NCBI RefSeq assembly: GCF_014236795.1
Contig: NZ_CP049017.1
Location: forward strand, 3,698,001 to 3,762,000
Length of the DNA stretch: 64,000 nucleotides
From: Xanthomonas theicola
GTDB lineage: Bacteria > Pseudomonadota > Gammaproteobacteria > Xanthomonadales > Xanthomonadaceae
Reading direction: 5' to 3'
The notes beneath the pieces were generated by a model, which was not told the origin of the DNA, did no database searches, and was given only the letters and a program-made list of their open reading frames with translations. Of this stretch, positions 35,130 to 43,840 are shown one piece after another; the first letter of the stretch is position 1; the number at the start of each line of letters is the position of its first letter. The translations under genes were made by a program, and so were the position numbers.

Positions 35130-35684
35130 TCACGGCCTGTCCGGGAACAAGCCGTTCAGGCAGATCAGGTAGTTGAGCGTCTGCGTCGCCATGCGGTTGT
35201 CGTGCGCCTGGTTGGCGCCGGCCGTCGCCACGGTGTTCTTGGCCAGGGTCGACACGCCGGGAGAAGACCCGGAGGCAGGGGTGAAGTACGCCACGTCCCC
35301 GCCCTGCGGCGCGGCGAGCTGGTTGGCGACCGGGGTCAGCGCCGTGGCCGCGGTGTTGCTGGCCTGCAGCGTGTGCCGGTGCGGCGGCATCTCCGCCACC
35401 TGCAGCGCGACCGTCTCGGTACCGAACTGCTGCGCCAGCACGCGCTGGGTCAACTGCGGGGCCGGGGCGCGGGGGATGCCCTGGCCTTGCCCGAGCGGCA
35501 CGCGCCCGCGCAGGTCCGGCAGGTTGAAGTTGCCGCCGGCCATCGACCCGCCGTACGTGGTGCCGATCAGGGCGAACAGGGCTTGGTAGTTCTGGATCTG
35601 CAGTTGGCGTCCGTCGCAAAAGGCCCAGTCTTGCGGCGCGTAGTTGCCGGCGAACAAAATGATCTGGCCTACATAGGCATCCAT
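35130..35684 (-). CDS. Phage tail collar domain protein (MdpB-like), copy 2
   Basis: 184 residues, start MDAYVGQIILFAGNYAPQDW. It carries the same module as its neighbours (FCDGRQLQIQNYQALFALIG, YGGSMAGGNFNLPDLRGRVPLGQGQG) and a terminal NYLICLNGLFP. Divergence between the three copies is substantial outside the collar motif, so the duplication is old. It is flanked 24-25 nt on both sides by its homologues, consistent with one operon. The cellular role is unknown; phage origin is not supported by neighbours. Confidence 0.9.
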   Translation of the reverse strand: MDAYVGQIILFAGNYAPQDWAFCDGRQLQIQNYQALFALIGTTYGGSMAGGNFNLPDLRGRVPLGQGQGIPRAPAPQLTQRVLAQQFGTETVALQVAEMPPHRHTLQASNTAATALTPVANQLAAPQGGDVAYFTPASGSSPGVSTLAKNTVATAGANQAHDNRMATQTLNYLICLNGLFPDRP

Positions 35685-35709
35685 GGTGTCGTTTCCTTCG
35701 TGACAGGCG

Positions 35710-36240
35710 TCAGGGGCGCTGCGGATACAGGCCGGACGTGCAGATGCAGAAATTCAGCACCAGCGACGGCTGCATGTTGGGGTGCGCGGCGCCCGCACCC
35801 TCCTGGCTCACCGAATCGGCTGCCAGCCCGACCGGCGTCCCCGACGCCGCATACAGGTTGTGCGTGACCGGAGGCGCGGCCAGGTAGGCGTTGAGTACCG
35901 CGCCGGTGGTCCCCGCCGCGGCGGTCGCCTGTACCGCATGGGTATGCGGCGGAATCTGGGTGGCGGTCAGCGCCACCGCTTCCAGCCCGCCGTAGCTGCC
36001 GACGGCATACGTCGCCGGCGGCGTGGTAAGCGGATTGACGCCCTGGCCGACCGGCACGCGGCCGCGCAGATCGGGCAGGTTGAACGTGGTCCGACCGTCG
36101 CCGCCGAACTGGCTGCCGAGCAACGACGCCAGCGCCTGGTTGCCCTGGATGGTCAGCGAGCGGCCGTCGCACGGCAGCCACCCCTGCGGCACCCAGTCCA
36201 TCGGGAACAGGCGGAGTTCGCCAAGATACGGATCCGTCAT
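35710..36240 (-). CDS. Phage tail collar domain protein (MdpB-like), copy 1
   Basis: 176 residues, start MTDPYLGELRLFPMDWVPQG. The collar motif is well kept (LPCDGRSLTIQGNQALASLLG, FGGDGRTTFNLPDLRGRVPVGQG), and the C-terminus ends in LNFCICTSGLYPQRP. It is the first gene of the minus-strand run copy 1 - copy 2 - copy 3 - GNAT. The 285 nt to the nucleotidyltransferase start at 36526 hold its likely promoter; I see no other gene there. Confidence 0.9.
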   Translation of the reverse strand: MTDPYLGELRLFPMDWVPQGWLPCDGRSLTIQGNQALASLLGSQFGGDGRTTFNLPDLRGRVPVGQGVNPLTTPPATYAVGSYGGLEAVALTATQIPPHTHAVQATAAAGTTGAVLNAYLAAPPVTHNLYAASGTPVGLAADSVSQEGAGAAHPNMQPSLVLNFCICTSGLYPQRP

Positions 36241-36525
36241 GCATCACCTCACTTGATGTGAGCGGCATCGAGCGGCGGGCCGCATCCGCGACCGTGCGCG
36301 AGACCGCAAATTCCGCAACGGCGCCGACCGTCGCACTGCACTTCGGGCGTTATGCTACACAGCACGCGTGCATCCGACGCGTCGATGCCAGGCCGGCACG
36401 GCGGGCGCCACCGTCACTCGGGGGGGAGGGAATCATGCGTGGACTTAATTACTTAGCGTCGATTCCAGAGAACGCGGCGGGCGCTGGATCGAACACTTTT
36501 GTCTACCGTCAGATACATCGGCGGA

Positions 36526-37782
36526 ATGTTGCGCATCCCGCGTTCGCAGGCCGTGGCGCCTGCCGTCCGTGTCCCTGAGCCGCGGGCGCACCGTCGCGTG
36601 AACGACGCCTCCACCGCATGGTCGCCCGCCTTCGGTTACGCATTGCGCCTGTGGCGGCGGGATGCGGACGCGGCGGCGGCGGCGGCGATCGACGCATCAG
36701 CGTTCGCGCGCACACTGGCGCAGCACCGGCTGGCCCTGGCCTTGCCGGCGGCCGATACGCTGGACGCCGGCGTGCCCGAGGCGCTGCGCGCCGCATTGCG
36801 GACCCGGCAACGCCGCATGACCATGCACGCGCTGCGGCAGACCGCCGCGTTGCGCGGGATCGTCGCATCGCTGCGCGCGGCAGGCCTGCGCCACTGCCTG
36901 CTGAAGGGCCAGGGCTACGCCGCGCTGTTCGACGCCCGGCAACGCGAGGCCTGCGACATCGACCTGCTCGTCGTGCGCGAGGAATGCGGCCGCGCCTTGC
37001 CGCTGCTGCGGGAGCTGGGCTATGTGCCGGATCCGGCCGCTGCCGCCGACCCGGAGCGCTACGCCAACGACAACCATGCGTTGCCGCTGCGCCATGCCAC
37101 GACCGGCGTGGTGCTGGAGTTGCACCTGCGCCTGGCCAACCAGCCAGGCCAGTTCCGCCTGACAGGTCCGGCGCTGTGGAACGAGCACACCACCACAGTG
37201 ACGCTGGCGGGTCTGCAGGTGACCACGCTGGCGCCCCCCGCGGCCGTGGTCTATGCCGCGTTCCATGGCACCAAGCACAACTGGCATCGCGCGTTCTGGC
37301 TGGTGGATATGGCCCAGGCGATGCGCAGCGCGACGCTGGACTGGGGCGCGGCGCTGGCGCTGGCGCGCGGCTTGGGGATCGAGCGGCAACTGGCGATGGG
37401 CGTCCTGCTCGCCGAGGCGACGCTTGGCGCGGCGTTGCCGCCCGCGCTGCGCGCGCAGGCGCCATTGCTGCGCAGCGCGCGTCGCGCCGCCGACGCCCTG
37501 CTGCCGCATCTGGACGCGCTCGGTTCCGATCGCGGTGCCGACCTCGCTGCACGCCTGGGCATGGTCCGCTACGCCCTGCGCCTGCTGTCGCTGCAATCGA
37601 CCTGGCGCGGCCGGCTGCAGCTGATCCCGTTCCTGCTGGCGCCCACCCAGGACGACCGCAGCGCAGTGGCGCTGCCGGGCCACCTGCACTGGGCGTACCC
37701 CGGCCTGCGTGCGCTCCGGCTGGCGCGCCAGCACCTGGCCAAGCGCCGGCATGCGCGGCGCGAGCGGCCGCAACGCGGTTGA
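36526..37782 (+). CDS. Nucleotidyltransferase family protein (NTP_transf_5-like)
   Basis: 418 residues from the ATG at 36526 (an in-frame TTG at 36499 also exists). The catalytic pattern is GLRHCLLKGQGYAALF followed by REACDIDLLVV, the G.s..DiDllV metal-binding pair of the minimal nucleotidyltransferase fold. VVLELHLRL gives the third acidic residue. This family repeatedly accompanies HprK-like kinases and asparagine synthetase-fold cyclases in lasso-like clusters, so transfer of a nucleotide to a phosphorylated peptide is a reasonable hypothesis. It is separated from the plus-strand arm by the collar genes, which run in the opposite direction. Confidence 0.8.
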   Translation: MLRIPRSQAVAPAVRVPEPRAHRRVNDASTAWSPAFGYALRLWRRDADAAAAAAIDASAFARTLAQHRLALALPAADTLDAGVPEALRAALRTRQRRMTMHALRQTAALRGIVASLRAAGLRHCLLKGQGYAALFDARQREACDIDLLVVREECGRALPLLRELGYVPDPAAAADPERYANDNHALPLRHATTGVVLELHLRLANQPGQFRLTGPALWNEHTTTVTLAGLQVTTLAPPAAVVYAAFHGTKHNWHRAFWLVDMAQAMRSATLDWGAALALARGLGIERQLAMGVLLAEATLGAALPPALRAQAPLLRSARRAADALLPHLDALGSDRGADLAARLGMVRYALRLLSLQSTWRGRLQLIPFLLAPTQDDRSAVALPGHLHWAYPGLRALRLARQHLAKRRHARRERPQRG

Positions 37783-37830
37783 ACCCGCGGCGCGCCGATG
37801 TGCCGGTATGCCGCCGGTGCTGCATGTCCG

Positions 37831-38280
37831 CTATTCCAGCGTCACCGGCAGATCGCCATTGGCCGTGGCCTGGTTGCCGCGGTAATCGCGCGCGGCGATG
37901 CGGATCAGGTAGTCGCCGGCGGGCAGCGCGCCCGGTGGCCACCGGCCTTGGCGATGCGGCCGTCGCGCACCTTGTTGGTCGCCAGGTAGCGGAAGCGGGT
38001 ATGCGCGCTGCCGTGCGCGGCAGTGCCGCTGTCGGCGGCATGCGACCTCCGCCGCGTCCGCATCCTTGGCGTTGGCGTTGGCGATGACGATGGCGTAAAC
38101 GGTCTGCCCGACGTCGCCGCGGATATCCAGGCCCGCATGCAGGTGGTCGCGGCTTTCGCCCTGGTGGTTGCCGCGCACCTCGCCGAGCGTGCCGACCCCC
38201 TCGTGCCAGCCATCCTGCGGACGCAGCGGCCAGCGGCCGTGCGTGGCCGGCAATGGCTGCGCGGCAGCAGGCCCGGTCAC
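37831..38280 (-). pseudogene. Frameshifted M23-type peptidase gene
   Basis: From a GTG at 38280, the frame reads GRWPLRPQDGWHEGVGTLGEVRG followed by SRDHLHAGLDIRGDVGQTVYAI, the substrate-groove and zinc-ligand pattern (H.h.GlDi) of an M23 endopeptidase. Sense then moves to a second frame (FRYLATNKVRDGRIAKAG) and back (PAGDYLIRIAARDYRGNQA), ending at 37831. At least two indels are present and the catalytic half is lost. It directly abuts a kptA fragment. Confidence 0.72.
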
Positions 38281-38465
38281 CGCCGGCGCGGCGGCGGCCT
38301 CCGCTGCAGTTGCGCGCGGGTCAGCGGGTGCGTCGACTGGGCACGCTGCAGCAGGGCATCGATCGACGCCCAGCCCTGCGCATCGAGCTGCGGCCCGATC
38401 GCCTGCGGCTGGTGGCGCAGCACCCGGCTCGGGAACTTGCTCGCGGCCTCCTCGGACAGGTCATC
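38277..38465 (-). pseudogene. kptA: Truncated RNA 2'-phosphotransferase (KptA/Tpt1) fragment
   Basis: About 61 codons encode the KptA N-terminal winged-helix region: SEEAASKFPSRVLRHQP, then AIGPQLDAQGWASIDALLQRAQ and HPLTRAQLQ. The family normally reads S.fLs.vLRH.P...gl.ld..Gwa.vd.Ll and is ~180 residues long. The NAD-binding C-terminal part is missing, replaced at a Pro/Arg-rich run by the M23 remnant. No start codon is identifiable. Recombination or deletion joined the two remnants. Confidence 0.7.
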
Positions 38466-38505
38466 GCAGCGGCCTCGACATGCGCGGGCGGCCGGGCGGG
38501 GGCGA

Positions 38506-39405
38506 TCAGCCGCCCAGGCCGAGTTGCTCGGCCAGGTCGTTGCGCGGCGAACGGCCGTACAGGCGGCTGTACTCGCGGCTGAACTGAGACGGGCTCTGGT
38601 AGCCGACGCGGTAGCCGGCCGCGCCCACGTCCATCCGCTCCACCACCATCAGCCGCCGCGCCTCGCGCAGGCGCAGCTGTTTCTGGTACTGCAGCGGGGT
38701 CATCGCGGTCACCGCGTTGAAATGGTGATGCAGCGAGGACGCACTCATGTTCACCTGCCGCGCCAGATCCTCGATCCGCAGCGGTTCGGCGTAGTGCTGG
38801 CGCAGCCACGCGATCGCCTTGGCGATGCGGTTGCCAGGGCTGTCCTCCTGCGCGATGCGCAGCAGGTTCGGACCGCACGGGCCGGTCAGCAGGCGGTACA
38901 GGATTTCCTGCTCGATCAGCGGCGCCATCGCCGCGATGTCCTCGGGCCGTTCGAGCAGCCTGAGCATGCGCAGCGTCGCGTCCAGCAACGCAGGGCACGC
39001 GGTGTTGACCGAGACCCCGCGCACGCACTCCGCGCTGGCCTGTGCCGGCAACCGGATGCGCTCCAATAGGTCGCGCAGCCGGTCCGGGCGGATCGACAGG
39101 GCCACGCCCAGCAGCGGCCGCTCCGGACTGGCCTGGGTGATCCGCGACACCACCGGCAGGTCGAGGGCCACCAGCAGGTAATTGCCGACGCCGTAGCGGT
39201 ACTCCTCCGAGCCCATGCTCAGGCACTTCTCGCCCTGCACCACCAAGGCGAAGCACGGCCACTGCGCGATGTGGGTCTTGGGCGACGGCGCCGAACGGTG
39301 CGAACAGAAAAAGCCGTCGATGGCGGTGGCGCCATCGCCGTCGGGCACTGCCAATCGGGCAAGCAGCGCGGCCATTTCTCGGTAGCGGTCGGCGAGCGCG
39401 GTCAT
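38506..39405 (-). CDS. AraC-family transcriptional regulator
   Basis: 299 residues from the ATG at 39405. The N-terminal ~180 residues are an AraC_N-type cupin sensor (HIAQWPCFALVVQGEK, GNYLLVALDLPVVS). The C-terminal pair of helix-turn-helix motifs is IEDLARQVNMSASSLHHHFNAVTAMTPLQYQK and VGYQSPSQFSREYSRLYGRSP. It likely controls the divergent gene at 39705 and itself. A 12-bp palindrome lies between the two. Confidence 0.93.
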   Translation of the reverse strand: MTALADRYREMAALLARLAVPDGDGATAIDGFFCSHRSAPSPKTHIAQWPCFALVVQGEKCLSMGSEEYRYGVGNYLLVALDLPVVSRITQASPERPLLGVALSIRPDRLRDLLERIRLPAQASAECVRGVSVNTACPALLDATLRMLRLLERPEDIAAMAPLIEQEILYRLLTGPCGPNLLRIAQEDSPGNRIAKAIAWLRQHYAEPLRIEDLARQVNMSASSLHHHFNAVTAMTPLQYQKQLRLREARRLMVVERMDVGAAGYRVGYQSPSQFSREYSRLYGRSPRNDLAEQLGLGG

Positions 39406-39504
39406 CGGCGTATGGCGCGGTGGCGGGCGATGGGGACGTACAACTTGCCCGATGCCGCGGCGGCGTGGTCGCCGCCGCGGCACGGTTTGCAGGATCGTAC
39501 AAGA

Positions 39505-39516
39505 ATCCCGCGGGAT
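39505..39516. promoter_or_regulatory. 12-bp palindrome in the AraC/ABM-like divergent region
   Basis: ATCCCGCGGGAT is a perfect palindrome, 100 nt upstream of the AraC start and 188 nt upstream of the divergent small gene. It could be an operator. In DNA this GC-rich, chance palindromes of this length also occur. Confidence 0.35.
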
Positions 39517-39704
39517 CGCGATAACGCGGCGCGGCGCGGCGCTCGCATCCTGTGCAGGCCGGATCCCCCGCCGCGCCTACCGGAGTGCTGCCATGCCCGC
39601 CCTGTCTCCTCCCTCCGCTCCCCATCCACCGATCGCCGCCGCAGCGCCGTGCCAGCGGCCTTGCCACCACCGCGCCGCGCGGCGCAGGGCGCAGGGCTGA
39701 GCCG

Positions 39705-40070
39705 ATGCAAGCGCATACCGAAGCCCTGGAGATCACCACCTTCCGCCTGCAGGACTGCACCTGGCGCACCTTCCTGCGCGCCAACGCCGAGGTCGACGCG
39801 TGGCTGCGGCGCCAGCCCGGCTTCCGCTGGCGCCGCATCGCGCGGCGCCGCGACGGCACCGTGGTCGACATGCTGCTGTGGGACAGCGTCGCCCACGGCA
39901 CCGCCGCGGCGCGGCGCCTGATGCGCGAACTGCGCGGCGCCGCGATCCACGCGCTGATCGACCCGAACACGGTGTCCTGGGACATCGCGCCGGTGCAGCA
40001 CGTCAGCGGCGAGGCGCGCGACGGCCGCGAGGCCGACGCTGAAACCGAAACCGACAGTCTCGCCGCCTAG
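39705..40070 (+). CDS. Small antibiotic-biosynthesis-monooxygenase-like protein
   Basis: 121 residues from the ATG at 39705. The pattern EITTFRLQDCTWRTFLRANAEVDAWLRRQPGFRWRRIARR..DGTVVDMLLWDS suits a ferredoxin-like ABM or heme-degrading-type dimeric barrel: an N-terminal strand, then helix, 'GF..r....dG..vd...W'. The C-terminal 20 residues are acidic and likely disordered. Divergent placement opposite the AraC gene suggests regulation by it. The specific reaction is unknown. Confidence 0.7.
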   Translation: MQAHTEALEITTFRLQDCTWRTFLRANAEVDAWLRRQPGFRWRRIARRRDGTVVDMLLWDSVAHGTAAARRLMRELRGAAIHALIDPNTVSWDIAPVQHVSGEARDGREADAETETDSLAA

Positions 40071-40107
40071 CGCGTTTTCGACTCTGGTATTTGCAGTCAG
40101 CGGAGTG

Positions 40108-40177
40108 TTGTGGGAGCGACTTCAGTCACGAATGGCTCTACCTGTAAGGCTCGTCGCGACTGAAGTCGCTCCCACAA
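40108..40177. repeat. REP-like palindrome (TGTGGGAGCGACTTCAGTC type)
   Basis: Arms TTGTGGGAGCGACTTCAGTC... (40108-40131) and the complement (40154-40177) pair over 24 bp with one mismatch. It sits between two convergent genes and may terminate both. The outer TGTGGGAG half is shared with the palindrome at 26658-26720. Confidence 0.88.
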
Positions 40178-40258
40178 ATGGCATCACTTGGATCGAAAGT
40201 GCTCTAGCGCGCGGCGCCTGCCGGCAGGCACGGCGCCGCCCGCCACGTCCGCCGGCGC

Positions 40259-41179
40259 TCACACCCAACCGCGGCGGCGGAACCATGCCAGCGGCAGCAG
40301 CATGCTCAGCGCGATCACCCCCAGCGCCCAGAAATAGGCGCCGTGCCACTTCAGCTCGGGCATGTGCGCGAAGTTCATGCCCCAGATGCCGACCAGCACC
40401 ATCGGCGGGATGCCGACCACCGAGGCCACCGCCATCACCTTCATCACGTTGTTCTGGTCGATGTTGATCATGCCCAGCACGCTGTCGAGCAGGAACTGGA
40501 TGCGGTCGTCGAGGTGCTGCTCGAACTCGCTGAGGGTGACCAGATCCTTGTGCAGCAGGCCGATCCGTTTGCCCGCGCCGTCGCCGAACCAGCCCGGCGC
40601 GCTGTCGTCCAGATAGGTCGCCAGGCGCAGCAGGCCCTGGCCGGCGCTGTGCAGGCCGCCGAGGCGCCGGCCCATGCCGCCGACTGCATGCAGCATCCGC
40701 TCCAGGTCGCGCGACTTGTGCCGCCTGCGCGGCGCGGCGAAGGCCGCGCAGGTGATGTCGGTGATTTCCGCCTCCAGTGCCTCCAAGCGGTCCGCCAGGC
40801 GCCCGACCAGTTGGTCGAGCAGGCGCAGCAACAGGTCGTCGCTGCTGTGGCAAGGGGCGTGCCGCAATCGCGCGATCACCGCATCCAGCGAGCCCATGCG
40901 CTGCTCGCGCTGGGTCACCAGCACCTGCGGCCCCACCGCGAAGCCCAGCGGCGCGGTGGGGCCGTCGTCGTCCTGGAAACGCGGCACGTTGAGGAACAGC
41001 ACCTCGCCTTCGACCCGCACCCGGCTGCTGAACTCGATCTCGCCGATCGCCGCGCGCGTGGGCAAGGCGAAACCCACGCGCTGGTCGGCCTCGGCCAGCT
41101 CCTCGCCGCTGGGCTGGCACAGGTCCACCCAGCAGACCGGCGTGGCGGACGTTCCGGCAATGCGGTGGATCGTGATCAT
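40259..41179 (-). CDS. CorA-family divalent cation transporter
   Basis: 306 residues. A soluble N-terminal domain with long helices precedes two C-terminal membrane helices. The first (VVGIPPMVLVGIWGMNF) ends in the GMN selectivity signature, with the conserved loop Glu after it (AHMPELKWHG). The second is ALGVIALSMLLPLAWF, with a short basic tail (RRRGWV). Pentameric CorA/ZntB proteins carry Mg2+, Co2+, Ni2+ or Zn2+; the sequence does not settle which. The REP-like palindrome lies downstream. Confidence 0.93.
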   Translation of the reverse strand: MITIHRIAGTSATPVCWVDLCQPSGEELAEADQRVGFALPTRAAIGEIEFSSRVRVEGEVLFLNVPRFQDDDGPTAPLGFAVGPQVLVTQREQRMGSLDAVIARLRHAPCHSSDDLLLRLLDQLVGRLADRLEALEAEITDITCAAFAAPRRRHKSRDLERMLHAVGGMGRRLGGLHSAGQGLLRLATYLDDSAPGWFGDGAGKRIGLLHKDLVTLSEFEQHLDDRIQFLLDSVLGMINIDQNNVMKVMAVASVVGIPPMVLVGIWGMNFAHMPELKWHGAYFWALGVIALSMLLPLAWFRRRGWV

Positions 41180-41311
41180 CGGGAGCGGCTCGCGTGCGAA
41201 GAGGCGGCGAGCATCCTCTGCCAGCGGTGGAGCGTCAACGGCGCCACCTGAACCTGTCGCGCCGTTGGCGCATCACCCCCCATCGGCAGCCAAGCGCCGC
41301 GGCGCGGCCGC

Positions 41312-42691
41312 TCAGGCGCCGGCAGCGCCGCGGCGCTTGACCGCATAGCCCAACGCCAGGATCAGGAACCACGCCGGGCTGGCCAGCAACGCCTGCCGGG
41401 TGTCGGCCTGCAGGGCCAGCAGGACCAGCACGAAGGCGAAGAACGCCAGGCACGCGTAGCACATCGCCACGCCGCCGGGCATCTTGAACGCGGATGCAGC
41501 GTGCAGCTGCGGGCGCTTGCGCCGGTAGGCGATGTACGCGCACAGGATCAGCGACCAGACGAACATGAACAGCACCGCGGCCAGCGTGGTGACCAGGGTG
41601 AACGCGGTGACCAGGTTCGGGATCAGGTACACCAGCAGCGTGCCGCCGAGCAGGCAGGCGCAGGAGAACAGCAACCCGCGCGCCGGCACCGCCGCGCGCG
41701 ACAGCCGGGCCAAGCCGCGCGGCGCATGCCGCTCCTCGGCCAGGCCGTACAGCATGCGGGCGGTGGAGAAGATGCCGCTGTTGGCCGACGAGGTGGCCGA
41801 GGTCAGCACCACGAAGTTGATCAGGCTGGCCGCGGCCGGCACCCCGGCCAGCACGAACAGCTCCACGAACGGGCTCTTGCCCGGCACCACCTCGCGCCAC
41901 GGCGTCACCGCCATGATCGCGACCAGCGCCAGCACGTAGAACACCAGGATGCGCACCGGGATCGAGTTGATCGCCTTGGGCAGGTTGCGGCGCGGATCGG
42001 CGGTCTCGGCGGCGGTGGTGCCGACCAGCTCGATGCCGACGAAGGCGAACACGGCGATCTGGAAGCCGGCGAAGAAACCGCCGATGCCCATCGGGAACAT
42101 GCCGCCGTCGTTCCACAGGTTGGCCAGCGAGGCCACGTGCCCGGACGGCGACTGGAAGCCCCAGGCCACCAGCCCGGCGCCGGTGAGGATCAGCGCACAG
42201 ATGGCGACGATCTTGATCAGCGCGAACCAGAATTCCATTTCGCCGAACAGCTTCACCGTCGCCAGGTTCAGGCCCAGCAGCAACAGCACGCACAGCATCG
42301 CCGGGATCCACGGCGCCAGGCCGGGGAACCAGAACTGCGCATAGGCGGCGATCGCGATCACGTCGGCGATGGCGGTGATGATCCAGCAGAACCAGTAGGT
42401 CCAGCCGCAGAAGAACCCGGCCCACGGGCCGAGCAGGTCGGTGGAGAAGTCGATGAACGACTTGTACTCCAGGTTCGACAGCAGCAGCTCGCCCATCGCG
42501 CGCATCACGAAGAACAGCATCGCGCCGATGATCAGGTACACGAACAGGATCGACGGCCCGGCCAGGCTGATGGTCTTGCCCGAACCCATGAACAGGCCGG
42601 TACCGATGGCGCCGCCGATCGCGATCAGTTGCAGGTGGCGGTTGGACAGGCTGCGCTGCAGGTGGTCGGGCTGGACGGACGGTTCGGGCAT
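41312..42691 (-). CDS. Amino acid permease of the GABA/D-serine-D-alanine-glycine group
   Basis: 459 residues from the ATG at 42691. The N-terminus LQRSLSNRHLQLIAIGGAIGTGLFMGSGKTISLAGPSI is the typical AAT-family helix 1 signature (CycA, ProY, AnsP type). GFFAGFQIAVFAFVGIELVGTTAAETADPRRNLPKAIN covers helix 6 and the loop. It imports neutral amino acids by proton symport; a CycA-type specificity is plausible but not provable. An alternative start at 42721 would add 10 residues. Confidence 0.93.
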   Translation of the reverse strand: MPEPSVQPDHLQRSLSNRHLQLIAIGGAIGTGLFMGSGKTISLAGPSILFVYLIIGAMLFFVMRAMGELLLSNLEYKSFIDFSTDLLGPWAGFFCGWTYWFCWIITAIADVIAIAAYAQFWFPGLAPWIPAMLCVLLLLGLNLATVKLFGEMEFWFALIKIVAICALILTGAGLVAWGFQSPSGHVASLANLWNDGGMFPMGIGGFFAGFQIAVFAFVGIELVGTTAAETADPRRNLPKAINSIPVRILVFYVLALVAIMAVTPWREVVPGKSPFVELFVLAGVPAAASLINFVVLTSATSSANSGIFSTARMLYGLAEERHAPRGLARLSRAAVPARGLLFSCACLLGGTLLVYLIPNLVTAFTLVTTLAAVLFMFVWSLILCAYIAYRRKRPQLHAASAFKMPGGVAMCYACLAFFAFVLVLLALQADTRQALLASPAWFLILALGYAVKRRGAAGA

Positions 42692-42842
42692 GGCGCGGCC
42701 ACCGGCATGGGATAGGCGCATAACATAGAAGATGCGGGTCGCCTGCGCCAGGGCATTGCGCCGGTTCCGGGCGCGGATTTCCGCACAGTGGCGGAGCAGC
42801 GGCCTGCCCGCCGACAGCGCGGCGGCCCACCGCCAAGGCCGC

Positions 42843-43718
42843 TCACACGAGTTTGGTGCGCCGCCACCACTGCGCGACCTGCTCCTCGCGCACCAGGGTG
42901 AACAGTCCGGCGCCCAGGATCAGCGCGATGCCCACCGCCATCGGCCAGTCCAGGCGGTCGTGGAACAGCCAGTAACCGAAGCCGATCGCCCACAGCATCT
43001 GGCTGTACTGGGTCGGCGCCACCGCGCTGACCGGCGCGGCGCGCGACGCGTACATCAGCAGGATCGCGGCCAGGCCCGCGAGCAGGCCGTACCCGGCCAG
43101 CAACACCCACTGCTGCCAGGTCGGCCACACGAAGCTGGGCAGCATCAGCAGCGCGCCCATCAGCAACGGGCCGAGCACACCGGCCCCGTACAGGGTCAGC
43201 CGTTTCTCGCCTGGCCCGGCCATGCGCAGGCTGATCACCGACACCGCCCCGACCAGCCCGCAGACGATGGCCGCGACATGACCCTCGCCCAGGTGCCGGA
43301 ATCCCGGCCGCAACACGATCAGCACGCCGACGAAACCGATGATCACCGCCAGCCAGCGCCGCCAGCGCACCTCCTCCTTGAGCAACAGCACCGACAGCAC
43401 GGTGACGAAGATCGGCATCAGGAAGATCAGCGCGAACGCCTCGGCCATCGGCAACAGGGTGAAGGCGGTGACCGCGGACAGATTGCCGACCGCCCCGGTG
43501 AACGCGCGCAGCAGCCAGATGCTGGGACGCTGCGCCACCACCACCTCGCGCCAGCGGTCGCCGCGTTTCTTCAGGAACGGCAGGGCGGTGAGCATCAGCA
43601 ACGCGCCGAAGAACACCACTTCATAGGCCGGCAGGCTGCCCTCCAGGTCCTTCACGAACGCATCGCTGATCGAATAGGCGGCATAGCAGGCGAAACCGAG
43701 CAGCACACCTTTGAGCAT
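42843..43718 (-). CDS. EamA/DMT-family transporter
   Basis: 291 residues from the ATG at 43718 with ten membrane segments arranged as two EamA repeats. The first repeat ends LPMAEAFALIFLMPIFVTVLSVLLLKEEVRWRRW and the second ends YSQMLWAIGFGYWLFHDRLDW; both carry the typical P.f..l...l.l.E element. Such proteins export metabolites or amino acids. A perfect 14-bp palindrome lies 123 nt upstream of the start. Confidence 0.92.
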   Translation of the reverse strand: MLKGVLLGFACYAAYSISDAFVKDLEGSLPAYEVVFFGALLMLTALPFLKKRGDRWREVVVAQRPSIWLLRAFTGAVGNLSAVTAFTLLPMAEAFALIFLMPIFVTVLSVLLLKEEVRWRRWLAVIIGFVGVLIVLRPGFRHLGEGHVAAIVCGLVGAVSVISLRMAGPGEKRLTLYGAGVLGPLLMGALLMLPSFVWPTWQQWVLLAGYGLLAGLAAILLMYASRAAPVSAVAPTQYSQMLWAIGFGYWLFHDRLDWPMAVGIALILGAGLFTLVREEQVAQWWRRTKLV

Positions 43719-43840
43719 CGCGAGCCTCTTGCGATCGAACGGCGCCCCACGCGGAACGAGCGGGGAGAATGGACGCATTATGCGGGCGGAACGGCCGCGT
43801 GCTGCCGAGAAGATCCCGCCCCGGGGTCAACGAATTTTTA

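Noticed and set aside
34515..36240. Prophage fragment suggested by the tail-collar genes
   Set aside because: No integrase, capsid, portal, lysis or other tail gene is present nearby, and the three copies are too divergent for a recent prophage remnant.
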